Of a stretch of 13,511 nucleotides of DNA, positions 1 through 7,381 are shown one piece after another. The translations under genes and the position numbers were made by a program. The notes under the pieces were generated by a model. It was not told where the DNA came from. It did not search any database and worked only from the letters and a program-made list of their open reading frames with translations. How positions within the stretch are numbered: position 1 is the first letter of the stretch; every line of letters begins with the position of its first letter. The DNA is from an uncultured Muribaculaceae bacterium (GTDB lineage Bacteria > Bacteroidota > Bacteroidia > Bacteroidales > Muribaculaceae): the NCBI GenBank assembly GCA_958439725.1, contig CAUBWJ010000048.1, positions 1 through 13,511 of the forward strand, in the 5' to 3' direction.

Positions 1-200
1 CCATAACTCCCTCATCACAAACGAAAATCTGCTCGACGACTGACAGCCCTGTCGTTAACATTTATTATTAAACAAGCTCTAAGGTCAGTGTCAGTTCTGC
101 TGTTCCTGCGCCTCTTGCCATCCCCAGGCTGACGCGGTGGCGAGGCGCGCATTCATCCGAAGCTTGCCTCGCAGAATGGAGTAGAGATATCTGCTATTCC

Positions 201-240
201 GGCAGCTGACGCAGCCGGTTGTACAGAAATCGCGCATCCT
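201..240 (-). repeat. Inverted partial copy of structured repeat
   Basis: Read on the minus strand, this segment matches the core of the two direct copies: GGCTGCGTCAGCTGCC at 216-201 against GGCTGCGTAAGCTGCC, plus flanking matches in the stretch containing CTGTA and the GCGC that precedes it. Only a few substitutions separate the cores. It is too divergent at its end for firm borders. Because it is inverted, it could pair with either direct copy in a transcript crossing the region. Confidence 0.55.
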
Positions 241-299
241 GCGCTTCACGCCTTGGCTTATTTAACATCGATAGAGATATCCGCGTTCTTATGCACTCC

Positions 300-368
300 G
301 GGAGCTCCGGAGGAGCGCTGTCTGTAATACTGGCTGCGTAAGCTGCCAAAAGAGGGCCTCTTCCCCTT
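300..368 (+). repeat. Structured direct repeat, copy 1
   Basis: This is the first of two tandem-like copies of about 68 bases; equivalent positions in the two copies are 82 bases apart. It contains three hairpins in order. The first is GCTCC-gga-GGAGC (304-316). The second is GGCTGC-GTAA-GCTGCC (332-347), five Watson-Crick pairs and one T-T mismatch closed by a GNRA-type GTAA loop. The third is AAGAG-ggc-CTCTT (350-362). Bases 300-304 can pair with 360-364 to close the unit, with one G-T wobble. The function is unknown; a structured RNA or an extragenic palindromic-type element would fit. Confidence 0.7.
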
Positions 369-379
369 GAGACCCTCCC

Positions 380-450
380 AGGGGAGCCCCGGAGGGGCGC
401 TGTCTGTAAAACTGGCTGCGTAAGCTGCCAGAAAAGAGTGTCTCCCCTTG
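380..450 (+). repeat. Structured direct repeat, copy 2
   Basis: This second copy is about 85 percent identical to the copy at 300-368 by eye. The first hairpin is GCCCC-gga-GGGGC (386-398): relative to copy 1 a T-A pair has become C-G, so both sides changed and pairing is kept. The central GTAA-loop hairpin (414-429) is identical to copy 1. AGGGGA (380-385) pairs with TCCCCT (443-448) and would enclose the whole unit. The third hairpin is shortened to GAG-tgt-CTC. The copy ends three bases before the start codon of the next gene. Confidence 0.7.
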
Positions 451-453
451 TAA

Positions 454-951
454 ATGCGGCGAGCCTTAGCCTTTGCCCGGGTACTCCTTGTTATGGACGA
501 CGATAACGAGCCGGAAAACGGAACGGAAAACCTTCCCTACTACATAGTTCAATCCACCCGTCTACCCTCTACATTACCATCGATAAGCGCACAGCTCCCT
601 ATCGTTGTTGACGGTGTGCTGATGGACATAAAGGATTGTCAATATATATTCGATATGCCGACAATGCAGGTGGAGTCAATAGAACAGTTGACGCCGGCAG
701 AAGCTCTGATGTATACTTCGAACAACTTATATGGGGCAATTTTAATCAAGACAAAACTCCTCGGTTCCAAGCCGCCTAAAGCCGCCAAAGGACTACGGTG
801 CTGGCCTCCCGGACTTACTGACATGCCTCCGGTGTTGCAACGTACAGTTTCAGCTCCTGAAAAGCCCGGAAACTATCGTCTGGTAGTTGATATGGTATCC
901 GGTGACGGTAAGGTCAGGTCGGTATCGCGCGATGTCCACGTGGCGCCTTGA
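454..951 (+). CDS. Hypothetical protein resembling a TonB-plug domain fragment
   Basis: This frame of 165 residues has no signal peptide. Residues about 49-101 follow the pattern of a TonB-dependent receptor plug: PIVVDGVLMD, then VESIEQLTPAEALMY, then NLYGAILIKTK, as in the plug consensus VVDG...IESIEVLK...IYG..GAILITTK. The last 35 residues (about 130-165; EKPGNYRLVVDMVSGDGKV) look like a beta-sandwich strand pair, as at the C-terminus of Bacteroidetes MG2/plug-domain surface proteins. The N-terminal part such proteins need is absent and the upstream DNA is repeat-rich, so this is probably a remnant or a truncated gene. ATG 454 has no evident promoter or ribosome site; ATG 493 is an alternative start. 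It converges on the GH43 lipoprotein gene with 28 bases between stops. Composition appears closer to 50 percent GC than that of mutL. Family assignment is by motif only. Confidence 0.45.
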   Translation: MRRALAFARVLLVMDDDNEPENGTENLPYYIVQSTRLPSTLPSISAQLPIVVDGVLMDIKDCQYIFDMPTMQVESIEQLTPAEALMYTSNNLYGAILIKTKLLGSKPPKAAKGLRCWPPGLTDMPPVLQRTVSAPEKPGNYRLVVDMVSGDGKVRSVSRDVHVAP

Positions 952-965
952 TTCAATTTCCCATA

Positions 966-985
966 CAATAATCAGGCAATTATTG
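966..985. terminator. Weak AT-rich hairpin between convergent genes
   Basis: CAATAAT (966-972) pairs with ATTATTG (979-985) around a 6-base loop. The hairpin overlaps the stop codon of the minus-strand GH43 gene. No U-tract follows on either strand, so a terminator role is only possible, not shown. Confidence 0.25.
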
Positions 986-2398
986 CTTGGTGAAGGTGAA
1001 CCATTCGAGGTTTAGGAGGTCCTGGTCGGGGGATGCCTCGTCGAGGGCGCGGAATACCATTACGAGGGCATGAATGCCGGTTGTGGGCTTGATGTGGGCT
1101 TGATGTATTGAATAGGCTGTTTGGCCTTGCATTGGTTTAAGGTCGCATACACCTATTAATTCGCCATCCGGGTGGTCAAGGCGTAATTCGATACGGGCCG
1201 CCCGGTTTTTGTCCCATGTCTTGCACGTGAAAGTGTTGATATCGGCATCGGTAAAGTTATAGTACTTCCAATAGGCATAGTCTCCGTCGCGGATTGATGC
1301 CAGATATTCAACCGGAATGTCGTGAGGCGGGCGCCTTACCGCCACCATCACATTGCCATTCATAAGGCATGCACGTGAAGCATCCATTCTATAGGTAGGG
1401 TGGATAGGACCGCCGATGCCCTGGGTTGTCATCTCTACCTGGTTGATTGTTCCGTCGGGGTTGAAGGTTATGGGTTCCAGGCATGCTTTGCGCATGTTTG
1501 CGTTTCCGTGCGTGGGCCTGTGATAGGCTATATACCAATTTCCGTTGATTTCCGTGATGCAGCCGTGGTTGTTCACGAGATTACGACCGCTTCCCCAGTT
1601 GTCGATTATTACTCCGCGATAGGTGAATGGCCCTAACGGAGAGTTTGAAGTAGCGTAGTCAAGCGTGGCGCAGTTGGAATGGCCGTGCTGTGAGTGGCTT
1701 CCGTACACGAAGTAGTATATGCCGTTTCTTTTTCGCACCGAACTGCCTTCGTTGAAAAAATGGTCCTCGTAGGTCAGTAGGCTGTCGTGTATTTCGCCTT
1801 CAATTGACAACATATCTTTACTGAGCCTGGCACCCTTGGCGTATGCCTGCCCCCAATACAGGTAAGGTTGTCCGTCATCGTCAATAAATACGGAAGGGTC
1901 GATTCCCTTGATACCTTCTATTCTCCGGCCATCGTAAAACGGCCCATACGGAGAGTCGGCAACAGCCACGCCTTCATCTCCTTTCGGATCATTGCCTTCA
2001 AGGCAGTAATAAAGGTAGTATTTCCCATCGTGGTGAATGCAGTCGGGGGCGTAGAGTACGGCATCGGTGTAATCGGTCTGTTTTCCCACGCCTTTAGTGG
2101 CGAATGAAATTTGCTCAACCTGCCAGTCTACAAGGTCGGATGAAGAAAGAATGTCATACGAATTTGAGCACCAGGCATTGCCGGGTTCGTCGCGCGACCC
2201 ATATACGTAAACCCGTCCGTCAGGCATCTGCCTTACTTCAGGGTCGGCTATAAAGAGTCCCGGAGGAGCTATAGGGTTCAGCATCCTGCGCTGGGATGTG
2301 AATGGCTGCGTGGTGGATACGGCTAATTTCGATTCTGTATGGCATGAAGAGAGGATTACAGCCATTGCAGTGATGATAATTGAATTTGTTTTGTTCAT
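980..2398 (-). CDS. GH43 glycoside hydrolase lipoprotein with C-terminal CBM6-like domain
   Basis: This is a 472-residue secreted glycosidase, likely an alpha-L-arabinofuranosidase or beta-xylosidase acting on plant hemicellulose side chains. The signal peptide ends in the lipobox LSSC with Cys19, so it should be membrane-anchored, on the outer membrane surface or periplasmic side. The five-bladed GH43 domain spans about residues 42-335. The expected inverting triad is visible: Asp52 in FIADPE (base), Asp167 in GIDPSVFIDDDG (pKa modulator) and Glu217 in FFNEGSSV (acid); His279 in NNHGCITEI fits the conserved metal or substrate histidine. Residues about 370-470 (AYWKYYNFTDAD onward) resemble a CBM6-type beta-sandwich, as in many Bacteroidetes GH43 proteins. 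The start at 2398 is fixed by the signal peptide. The leader is AT-rich (CCAAACCAAA before ATG) without Shine-Dalgarno. It is transcribed alone, divergent from mutL. Some lines of this gene are only 43-47 percent GC, lower than its neighbours. The exact sugar specificity and subfamily cannot be read from motifs. Confidence 0.9.
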   Translation of the reverse strand: MNKTNSIIITAMAVILSSCHTESKLAVSTTQPFTSQRRMLNPIAPPGLFIADPEVRQMPDGRVYVYGSRDEPGNAWCSNSYDILSSSDLVDWQVEQISFATKGVGKQTDYTDAVLYAPDCIHHDGKYYLYYCLEGNDPKGDEGVAVADSPYGPFYDGRRIEGIKGIDPSVFIDDDGQPYLYWGQAYAKGARLSKDMLSIEGEIHDSLLTYEDHFFNEGSSVRKRNGIYYFVYGSHSQHGHSNCATLDYATSNSPLGPFTYRGVIIDNWGSGRNLVNNHGCITEINGNWYIAYHRPTHGNANMRKACLEPITFNPDGTINQVEMTTQGIGGPIHPTYRMDASRACLMNGNVMVAVRRPPHDIPVEYLASIRDGDYAYWKYYNFTDADINTFTCKTWDKNRAARIELRLDHPDGELIGVCDLKPMQGQTAYSIHQAHIKPTTGIHALVMVFRALDEASPDQDLLNLEWFTFTKQ

Positions 2399-2484
2399 TT
2401 TGGTTTGGTTTGGACTTATTTTGATGCGGTCTGGTGCAATGGAACAGGGCGGAGAGAAAATGTTTGGTTTTGTGGAGGTGCTCT

Positions 2485-2515
2485 CAAATATAAACCATTA
2501 TTTCCTGTTATGAAA
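2485..2515 (-). promoter_or_regulatory. Candidate promoter for the GH43 lipoprotein gene
   Basis: On the minus strand TATATTTG (2492-2485) matches the Bacteroidetes -7 element TAnnTTTG. About 20 bases upstream lies TTTC (2515-2512), one base off the -33 TTTG. This would give a leader of roughly 80 bases before ATG 2398. Confidence 0.5.
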
Positions 2516-2550
2516 GTAATGTGATGGAAAGTTACTCTGATTGCCAAATA

Positions 2551-2597
2551 AAGTTATTAACAAGTTATCAACATAGTTTTGACATTGTGTTGATAAC
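2551..2597. promoter_or_regulatory. Phased tandem and inverted half-sites, possible operator or DnaA-box-like array
   Basis: Two 11-base units sit in direct tandem, AAGTTATTAAC (2551-2561) and AAGTTATCAAC (2562-2572), with one mismatch. The second unit also forms a perfect 10-bp inverted repeat, GTTATCAACA (2564-2573) with TGTTGATAAC (2588-2597), around a 14-base spacer. The array lies just upstream of the mutL -33 element, in the divergent region shared with the GH43 gene. TTATCAACA is one base from the DnaA-box consensus TTATCCACA. The binding protein is unknown. Confidence 0.5.
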
Positions 2598-2602
2598 ACC
2601 AT

Positions 2603-2633
2603 TTTGTCGCGTCGGGCCGATAGCTTAATTTTG
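2603..2633 (+). promoter_or_regulatory. mutL promoter
   Basis: TTTG (2603-2606), a 19-base spacer, and TAATTTTG (2626-2633) match the Bacteroidetes sigma-ABfr consensus exactly. Transcription would start near 2640, leaving a leader of about 50 bases before ATG 2689. Confidence 0.7.
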
Positions 2634-2688
2634 CATAAGCGTTTTCATCCTGTGGGTGAGACGCGAACTTAAATGCATAATCCTGTTT

Positions 2689-4617
2689 ATGAGTGATATA
2701 ATCAAACTTCTTCCTGACTCGGTAGCAAACCAGATAGCCGCCGGCGAGGTGATTCAGCGCCCCGCTTCGGTGGTCAAGGAGCTGTTTGAGAACGCTGTCG
2801 ACGCCGGAGCCAAGTCTATCCAGGTGATTGTGAAGGATGCCGGACGGACTCTGATTCAGGTGGTTGACGACGGCTGCGGAATGAGCGACACGGATGCCCG
2901 TCTGGCGTTTGAACGTCACGCCACAAGCAAGATTTCGCAGGCTGCCGACCTGTTTTCGCTTCACACCATGGGTTTCCGCGGGGAGGCTCTCGCCTCGATA
3001 GCCGCTGTGGCCCAGATTGACCTCCGCACCATGCAGCGCGGCGCCGAAATTGGCACGCGTCTGATAATAAACGGATCGGCGGTCGAGAGTCAGACTCCCG
3101 AAGCCACCGTGCCCGGAAGCAACATGATGGTGAAGAACCTCTTTTACAACGTCCCGGCCCGGCGCAAGTTCCTGAAGAAGGATGCGGTGGAGATGAGCGG
3201 CATTGTGAGGGAGTTCGAGCGGCTTGCGCTGGTGAATCCGGATCTTGACCTCACACTTATCAACAACGACTCCGTGGTTCATCAGATAATGGCCGCGCCG
3301 CTCAAGCGCCGTATATGCGACCTGTTCGGCAAAGGGCTCGAACGGCAGCTTATCCCGGTGCAGACGTCGACATCGCTTGTCAGCATCGACGGCTTTGTGG
3401 GACGGCCCGAGGGGGCGCGGCGCCGCAACGCCCTGCAGTTCCTTACCGTCAACGGGCGCCACATGCGCCATCCCTATTTCCACAAGGCGGTGATGACATG
3501 CTATGAGCAGCTTCTTCCGGCGGAGCTTCAGCCAAATTATTTCCTGAATTTCACCGTTGACCCCGCCACGATAGATGTCAATATCCATCCTACCAAAAAC
3601 GAGATAAAGTTTGAGAACGAGGCTGCGATATGGCAGATTCTCACAGCGGCCGTGAAGGAGGCCCTGGGGCGTTTCAACGCCATGCCGGGCATAGATTTCG
3701 ACGCGGAGGAAATTCCGGATATTCCGGTGTTTGACCCCAATGCCGACGCATCCCATCATGTGACGGTGGACCCCGGCTATAATCCGTTTGCCGAAAGCTC
3801 CGACGCTCCTGAAGGGCAGGAGAGCGGACGGTTTGAGGCCGGCCAGCCCTCGTTTGCCTCGCGTCTGAGCGCCGAGCACCGCCGAAACGAGGCCCTGCGC
3901 GACTGGGACAAGCTCTACGAAGGCTTCATGGGCACGGAGCCGGACACCACGGTCGTGCCCTCAGGCATTTCGGGTAGCCGCATGAACAGCGAACCGTCGG
4001 GCGCAGACGCCCTTCCGTTCGATTCGCAGGCCGATGCCCGTGGCGCCGAGGACACCGAGAGCATCCAGGCCAAAGGTGCCTACATACTTGCGCCCTGCAT
4101 TTCGGGCGTGATGGTCATAGACCAGCACCGCGCCCATGTGAAGGTGCTTTACGAACGGTATGCCGCCATGCTGCGCAACGGCGACATGACACCTCAGAGC
4201 CTCATGTTTCCCGAGATGCTGCGGCTTGACCGCGCACAGGGCATACTCCTCTCCGAGATGATGCCGAGCCTTGCGGAGATGGGCTTCGTGCTTGAGGCGG
4301 CCGGCACCGACTGCTGGAACATCACCGGCGTGCCGTCGGTGATTGACAATGTGAATCCCGTAGAGGCTCTCAGCAGGATTCTTGACGATGCCGCCGACAG
4401 CGGAAGCGTGGACACCGACGGCCTCTCCGACCGCATCGCCCTCTCCATGGCCCGAAGCGCGGCCATAAGGCGCGGACGCCGTCTGTCAGGCGCCGAACGC
4501 GAGAATCTTCTGAGCGAGCTTCTGAAACTTCCCACACCCAATTACACGCCCGACGGTCTTGCCGTGATCCATGTGATTTCGGGCGAAGAACTGGAAGGAA
4601 TGTTTGATAAACTGTAG
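2689..4617 (+). CDS. mutL: DNA mismatch repair protein MutL
   Basis: MutL is the GHKL-ATPase matchmaker that links MutS mismatch recognition to downstream strand processing. I chose ATG 2689 (642 residues) because MSDIIKLLPDSVANQIAAGE is the usual MutL N-terminus; a GTG at 2656 would add 11 unlikely residues. ATPase motifs are intact: KELFEN (Glu31, Asn35), DDGCGM (60-65), HATSK (77-81), TMGFRGEAL (93-101) and the NVPARRKF motif (154-161). The transducer domain runs to about 330, followed by a low-complexity linker (about 335-455) and the C-terminal dimerisation domain. The endonuclease motif is degenerate: DQHRAHVKVLYE (478-489) replaces DQHA-xx-E-xxxx-E, with Arg481 for Ala and Val484 for the metal-binding Glu. 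The late CPHGRP-like motif reads IHVISG. Latent nicking activity is therefore doubtful. The HU/SPOR gene follows after 80 bases and has its own promoter. Confidence 0.97.
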   Translation: MSDIIKLLPDSVANQIAAGEVIQRPASVVKELFENAVDAGAKSIQVIVKDAGRTLIQVVDDGCGMSDTDARLAFERHATSKISQAADLFSLHTMGFRGEALASIAAVAQIDLRTMQRGAEIGTRLIINGSAVESQTPEATVPGSNMMVKNLFYNVPARRKFLKKDAVEMSGIVREFERLALVNPDLDLTLINNDSVVHQIMAAPLKRRICDLFGKGLERQLIPVQTSTSLVSIDGFVGRPEGARRRNALQFLTVNGRHMRHPYFHKAVMTCYEQLLPAELQPNYFLNFTVDPATIDVNIHPTKNEIKFENEAAIWQILTAAVKEALGRFNAMPGIDFDAEEIPDIPVFDPNADASHHVTVDPGYNPFAESSDAPEGQESGRFEAGQPSFASRLSAEHRRNEALRDWDKLYEGFMGTEPDTTVVPSGISGSRMNSEPSGADALPFDSQADARGAEDTESIQAKGAYILAPCISGVMVIDQHRAHVKVLYERYAAMLRNGDMTPQSLMFPEMLRLDRAQGILLSEMMPSLAEMGFVLEAAGTDCWNITGVPSVIDNVNPVEALSRILDDAADSGSVDTDGLSDRIALSMARSAAIRRGRRLSGAERENLLSELLKLPTPNYTPDGLAVIHVISGEELEGMFDKL

Positions 4618-4659
4618 ATGCTTCATAACCAGTTACATCGTAATTTTAACATTTACCGG

Positions 4660-4691
4660 TTTGACTTAATGAAGCTAAATTGTTATTTTTG
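4660..4691 (+). promoter_or_regulatory. Promoter of the HU/SPOR gene
   Basis: TTTG (4660-4663), a 20-base spacer, and TATTTTTG (4684-4691) match the Bacteroidetes consensus exactly. The expected start of transcription falls at or within a few bases of ATG 4698, implying a leaderless or nearly leaderless mRNA. Confidence 0.65.
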
Positions 4692-4697
4692 TAGAAA

Positions 4698-5648
4698 ATG
4701 ATCACAGACCACCTGCAATATCTGATAATGCGCCACGACTGCGTGGTGCTTCCCGGTATCGGGGCGTTCCTCGCCCGGTATGAATCGGCGCGTATCGAGC
4801 CTGACGGCACTATAATGCTGCCTCCCAGGCGTCTTACGGGCTTTAATGCCGAGCTTTCCCATGACGACGGTCTGCTTGCCGGCTCCATAGCGCGCGCCAC
4901 CGGTTGCGGCTACGATGCCGCCGCCGCCGAGGTGAGTCGTGAGGTGGAGGCCATGCTCCGGCGCATGGACGCCGGAATGCCGGTGAACTTTCCCCGCATC
5001 GGAACTCTCGCACGTCTGGAGTCAGGAGCGCTGGAATTTGTTCCCGCTCCGCCGTCGGTGAGTGCGGCCAACGCCATGTATGCCGCATTTCCTTCTGTAG
5101 CGCTGAGCGAGGCAGCAGTGCGCGAGAGCGCCGCCAAGGTGCTCGAGGTCGATTTCGCCTCGCGTGCGGTACGCCGCCGGGAGCCTTTTGTGGTCCGAGC
5201 GTTGAAATATACGGCGGCAGCTGCGGTGGTAATCGGTGTGGCTCTGACCGCATCCACTCCCATCCTTGTGAACCGTCACGCCGATTTCGCCTCTATTTCA
5301 GCCCCGAAAATAACCGTGGAGAAACCGCGGTACATCCCCATGGCCGACGAGGGCAGGGAGCTTTATATCGTGCGCCCTGATTCGGCCTCGTCAATGGCCA
5401 CCGTTCCTGCCGCCGTTGCGGAAGACGGTGCGGGCTATTATCTGATAGTGGCTTCCTTCGGCAACGAACGCGATGCGGCCCGTTTTATCGCGGAGCGCGG
5501 CGACAGCCAGCTGAAGATAGTGAAGGGCGAGCGCCGGTGCCGCGTATATGCCCATAGCGGCGCCTCTTTCGTGGAGGCCGCGGCTCCGGCTTCAGATGCC
5601 GCGTTCAGCAGCCGTTATCCGGATGCGTGGGTGTATAAAAAACGCTGA
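4698..5648 (+). CDS. HU-CCDC81/SPOR domain membrane protein
   Basis: This 316-residue protein has the Bacteroidetes architecture of a CCDC81-type HU region, a single membrane helix and a C-terminal SPOR domain. The N-terminal HU-like unit is recognisable from ITDHLQYLIMRHDCVVLPGIG (2-22), with a second unit through about residue 118 (VNFPRIGTLARLESGALEF). A hydrophobic helix spans about 169-191 (LKYTAAAAVVIGVALTASTPILV). Residues about 245-315 form the SPOR fold (GYYLIVASFGNERDAARFIA to AWVYKK), which in other bacteria binds denuded septal peptidoglycan. The protein probably tethers a cytoplasmic HU-like module to the cell wall at division sites; this role is inferred from domains. The start at 4698 is required because the HU motif begins at once. 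It lies between mutL and the convergent GH95-GH43 unit. Confidence 0.85.
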   Translation: MITDHLQYLIMRHDCVVLPGIGAFLARYESARIEPDGTIMLPPRRLTGFNAELSHDDGLLAGSIARATGCGYDAAAAEVSREVEAMLRRMDAGMPVNFPRIGTLARLESGALEFVPAPPSVSAANAMYAAFPSVALSEAAVRESAAKVLEVDFASRAVRRREPFVVRALKYTAAAAVVIGVALTASTPILVNRHADFASISAPKITVEKPRYIPMADEGRELYIVRPDSASSMATVPAAVAEDGAGYYLIVASFGNERDAARFIAERGDSQLKIVKGERRCRVYAHSGASFVEAAAPASDAAFSSRYPDAWVYKKR

Positions 5649-5687
5649 GATACATAGGAGTTAATACAATCTTAGTTAACCATAGAA

Positions 5688-5721
5688 GACATGGAGTCTG
5701 CCGAGCGGCAGACTCCATGTC
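5688..5721. terminator. 15-bp hairpin between convergent genes
   Basis: Bases 5688-5702 pair perfectly with 5707-5721 around a GAGC loop. It lies 39 bases after the HU/SPOR stop and 22 bases beyond the GH43 stop, so it can serve both converging transcripts. There is no clean U-tract on either side, so it may work as a bidirectional hairpin or a 3' end stabiliser. Confidence 0.65.
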
Positions 5722-5743
5722 GCATTTCTGTATGTATGAACGT

Positions 5744-7342
5744 TTATTCCTCGAACTGCAGATACAGGATTGTGCACAGGGATTCGGACGGAACCGGAGA
5801 ATCGAATGTCAGATAAAGCGGGTGCTTGCCTGAAAGGCGCCCAATCTCAGCAAGCGGAATCGACACTGTGGTTTTCTCCGCAGGCATATTGGCGGCCAGT
5901 CTCAGCGTTCCTTCCGGCTTCGGGTTTCCTTTCCACGGAGCCGAGGTATAGACCGAGATAGTGCCGCCGGTCTTGCCGGGAATCATATCCAGAGATAGCT
6001 TTATGTCGTCCTTGCCGTTGAGCTTGTCGAAATTGAAATACTTGTAACCCAGCACGGAGCCTGCGGTATTGTTTACCACGGGATTCATATTCTCCCGCAC
6101 CGCATAGGGGTCGCCTGACGGGATGGTGTCGGTGTACACCGGGTGGAAATACGGCCCCGAGTAATTGACACGAGGATATTCCTGCACGGCCGGCGTGGGG
6201 CCCGTGAAATGACATGCTATTGCCGCTGGATATCTACGGAGCGGATCAAGACCGGCAGTCTCGAACCCTTCGGAAGTATATTCCGCCTCGCTTATCCTCA
6301 CGGCTCCCCCCGGCCCCGGGGTGACTTTCACATCTATGGGCGCGGCCATTGCCTGACGAGCGAATTCGTCAGCGCCCGACTGGCGGTGATAGAATACCCA
6401 CCACTGGCCGTTGATTTCCACTATGCCGCCGTGGGTGTTTCCGTTGGGAGTGGCCGTCACTATGGAGTTTCCGTCGGCGTCGGTGTCGCGCCCGCGTGCA
6501 TCTATAATCGTGCCGCCGTATTTGAACGGGCCCAAAGGATTGTCACTGTAGGCATAGGCAAGCGTGTAGTTTGAAGCCGGAAGGCCGAATTCGCCGTCGG
6601 CGGTTATGCGGCTGTAGACGAGCACATACTTGTCCTTGATTTTTCGGATGGAGGAGGCTTCGTAGAATCGCCCGTCGCCTTCCTGGCGGTGGCCCGGAAT
6701 CAGGTCTTTCACTATCGTAGTGCCTTCTTTTACGGTGGCCATTGTCGCCGGGTCGAGTTCGGCGCCGTAGGATGTCTCGAATCCCCAGTAGCCATATACA
6801 CGTCCGTCATCGTCTATGAGTACGGCAGGGTCGAAACCGAGAGCGCCCTCAGCCTGTGCCGGATTGTCCTTACTCCAGTTTATCACTCTGAATGGCCCGT
6901 CGGGGCGTGAGCTAACGGCAACCATGCCGTTTCTGCCTCCGTTCTGATTGTTGGGGTAGAGGTAGTATTCCTTTCGGCCGTCGGGCAAGCGACGTTCGGC
7001 CACGTCGGGAGCGTAAAGCAGGTCGCCCGAGCCGTCGGGATGCAGATTGCGTCCGGCGGCATCGGTCTTGCTCTCGAAAATCACTCCGTCGTAGCGCCAT
7101 GCGTTGAGCGAGTCGGCCGGAGCTGACCACACCACGAGATTCTTTCCGCAGTAATGCGTGCGGATAATGTCGTGGGAGCCGTAGATGTAGACTCTCTTTT
7201 TGCCGGGCGCGTCGGGGTCATCAAAAAGATATGGTTCGCCGTCTGGGATATGCTCCCAGAGAGGGAGATAGGGATTGGAGGGGAATAAGGCCGCGGGGCA
7301 CAGCAGGAGTGCTGCCGCGGCAATAGAAGTTTTTATGTTCAT
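5744..7342 (-). CDS. GH43 family glycoside hydrolase, secreted, with C-terminal CBM6-like domain
   Basis: This 532-residue enzyme has a Sec signal peptide (MNIKTSIAAAALLLCPAALF). Cys15 lacks a small residue before it, so it is not a good lipobox. The mature protein begins near NPYLPLWEHIPDGEP. GH43 residues are Asp34 in PDGEPYLF (base), Asp171 in GFDPAVLIDDDG (modulator) and Glu228 in FYEASSIRKI (acid), with His304 in GNTHGGIVEI. Residues about 430-530 (LGYKYFNFD onward) resemble a CBM6-type domain and align in order with the end of the other GH43 protein here, though overall the two are distant paralogues with different N-termini. The gene follows GH95 by 39 bases on the same strand, so the two are probably co-transcribed. 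Likely activities are arabinofuranosidase or xylosidase on released oligosaccharides; specificity is not deducible from sequence. It ends at the hairpin shared with the HU/SPOR gene. Confidence 0.9.
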   Translation of the reverse strand: MNIKTSIAAAALLLCPAALFPSNPYLPLWEHIPDGEPYLFDDPDAPGKKRVYIYGSHDIIRTHYCGKNLVVWSAPADSLNAWRYDGVIFESKTDAAGRNLHPDGSGDLLYAPDVAERRLPDGRKEYYLYPNNQNGGRNGMVAVSSRPDGPFRVINWSKDNPAQAEGALGFDPAVLIDDDGRVYGYWGFETSYGAELDPATMATVKEGTTIVKDLIPGHRQEGDGRFYEASSIRKIKDKYVLVYSRITADGEFGLPASNYTLAYAYSDNPLGPFKYGGTIIDARGRDTDADGNSIVTATPNGNTHGGIVEINGQWWVFYHRQSGADEFARQAMAAPIDVKVTPGPGGAVRISEAEYTSEGFETAGLDPLRRYPAAIACHFTGPTPAVQEYPRVNYSGPYFHPVYTDTIPSGDPYAVRENMNPVVNNTAGSVLGYKYFNFDKLNGKDDIKLSLDMIPGKTGGTISVYTSAPWKGNPKPEGTLRLAANMPAEKTTVSIPLAEIGRLSGKHPLYLTFDSPVPSESLCTILYLQFEE

Positions 7343-7381
7343 TGGTAAGGTTTCGGTCTGGCAGTGGGTGACAGCAGAGAG

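Larger units (their letters stand above)
1..453. other. Gene-poor left flank with repeats
   Basis: I see no convincing coding region in this stretch. Short frames at the very left edge close at base 43 or base 71 and are too short to assign. The interval holds a 7-bp inverted repeat (140-146 with 166-172), a short direct repeat TAGAGATATC followed by T/C-GC (near 183 and 271), and the three copies of the structured repeat listed separately. It could be a decayed gene end, an untranslated structured region or a repeat landing site. Confidence 0.6.
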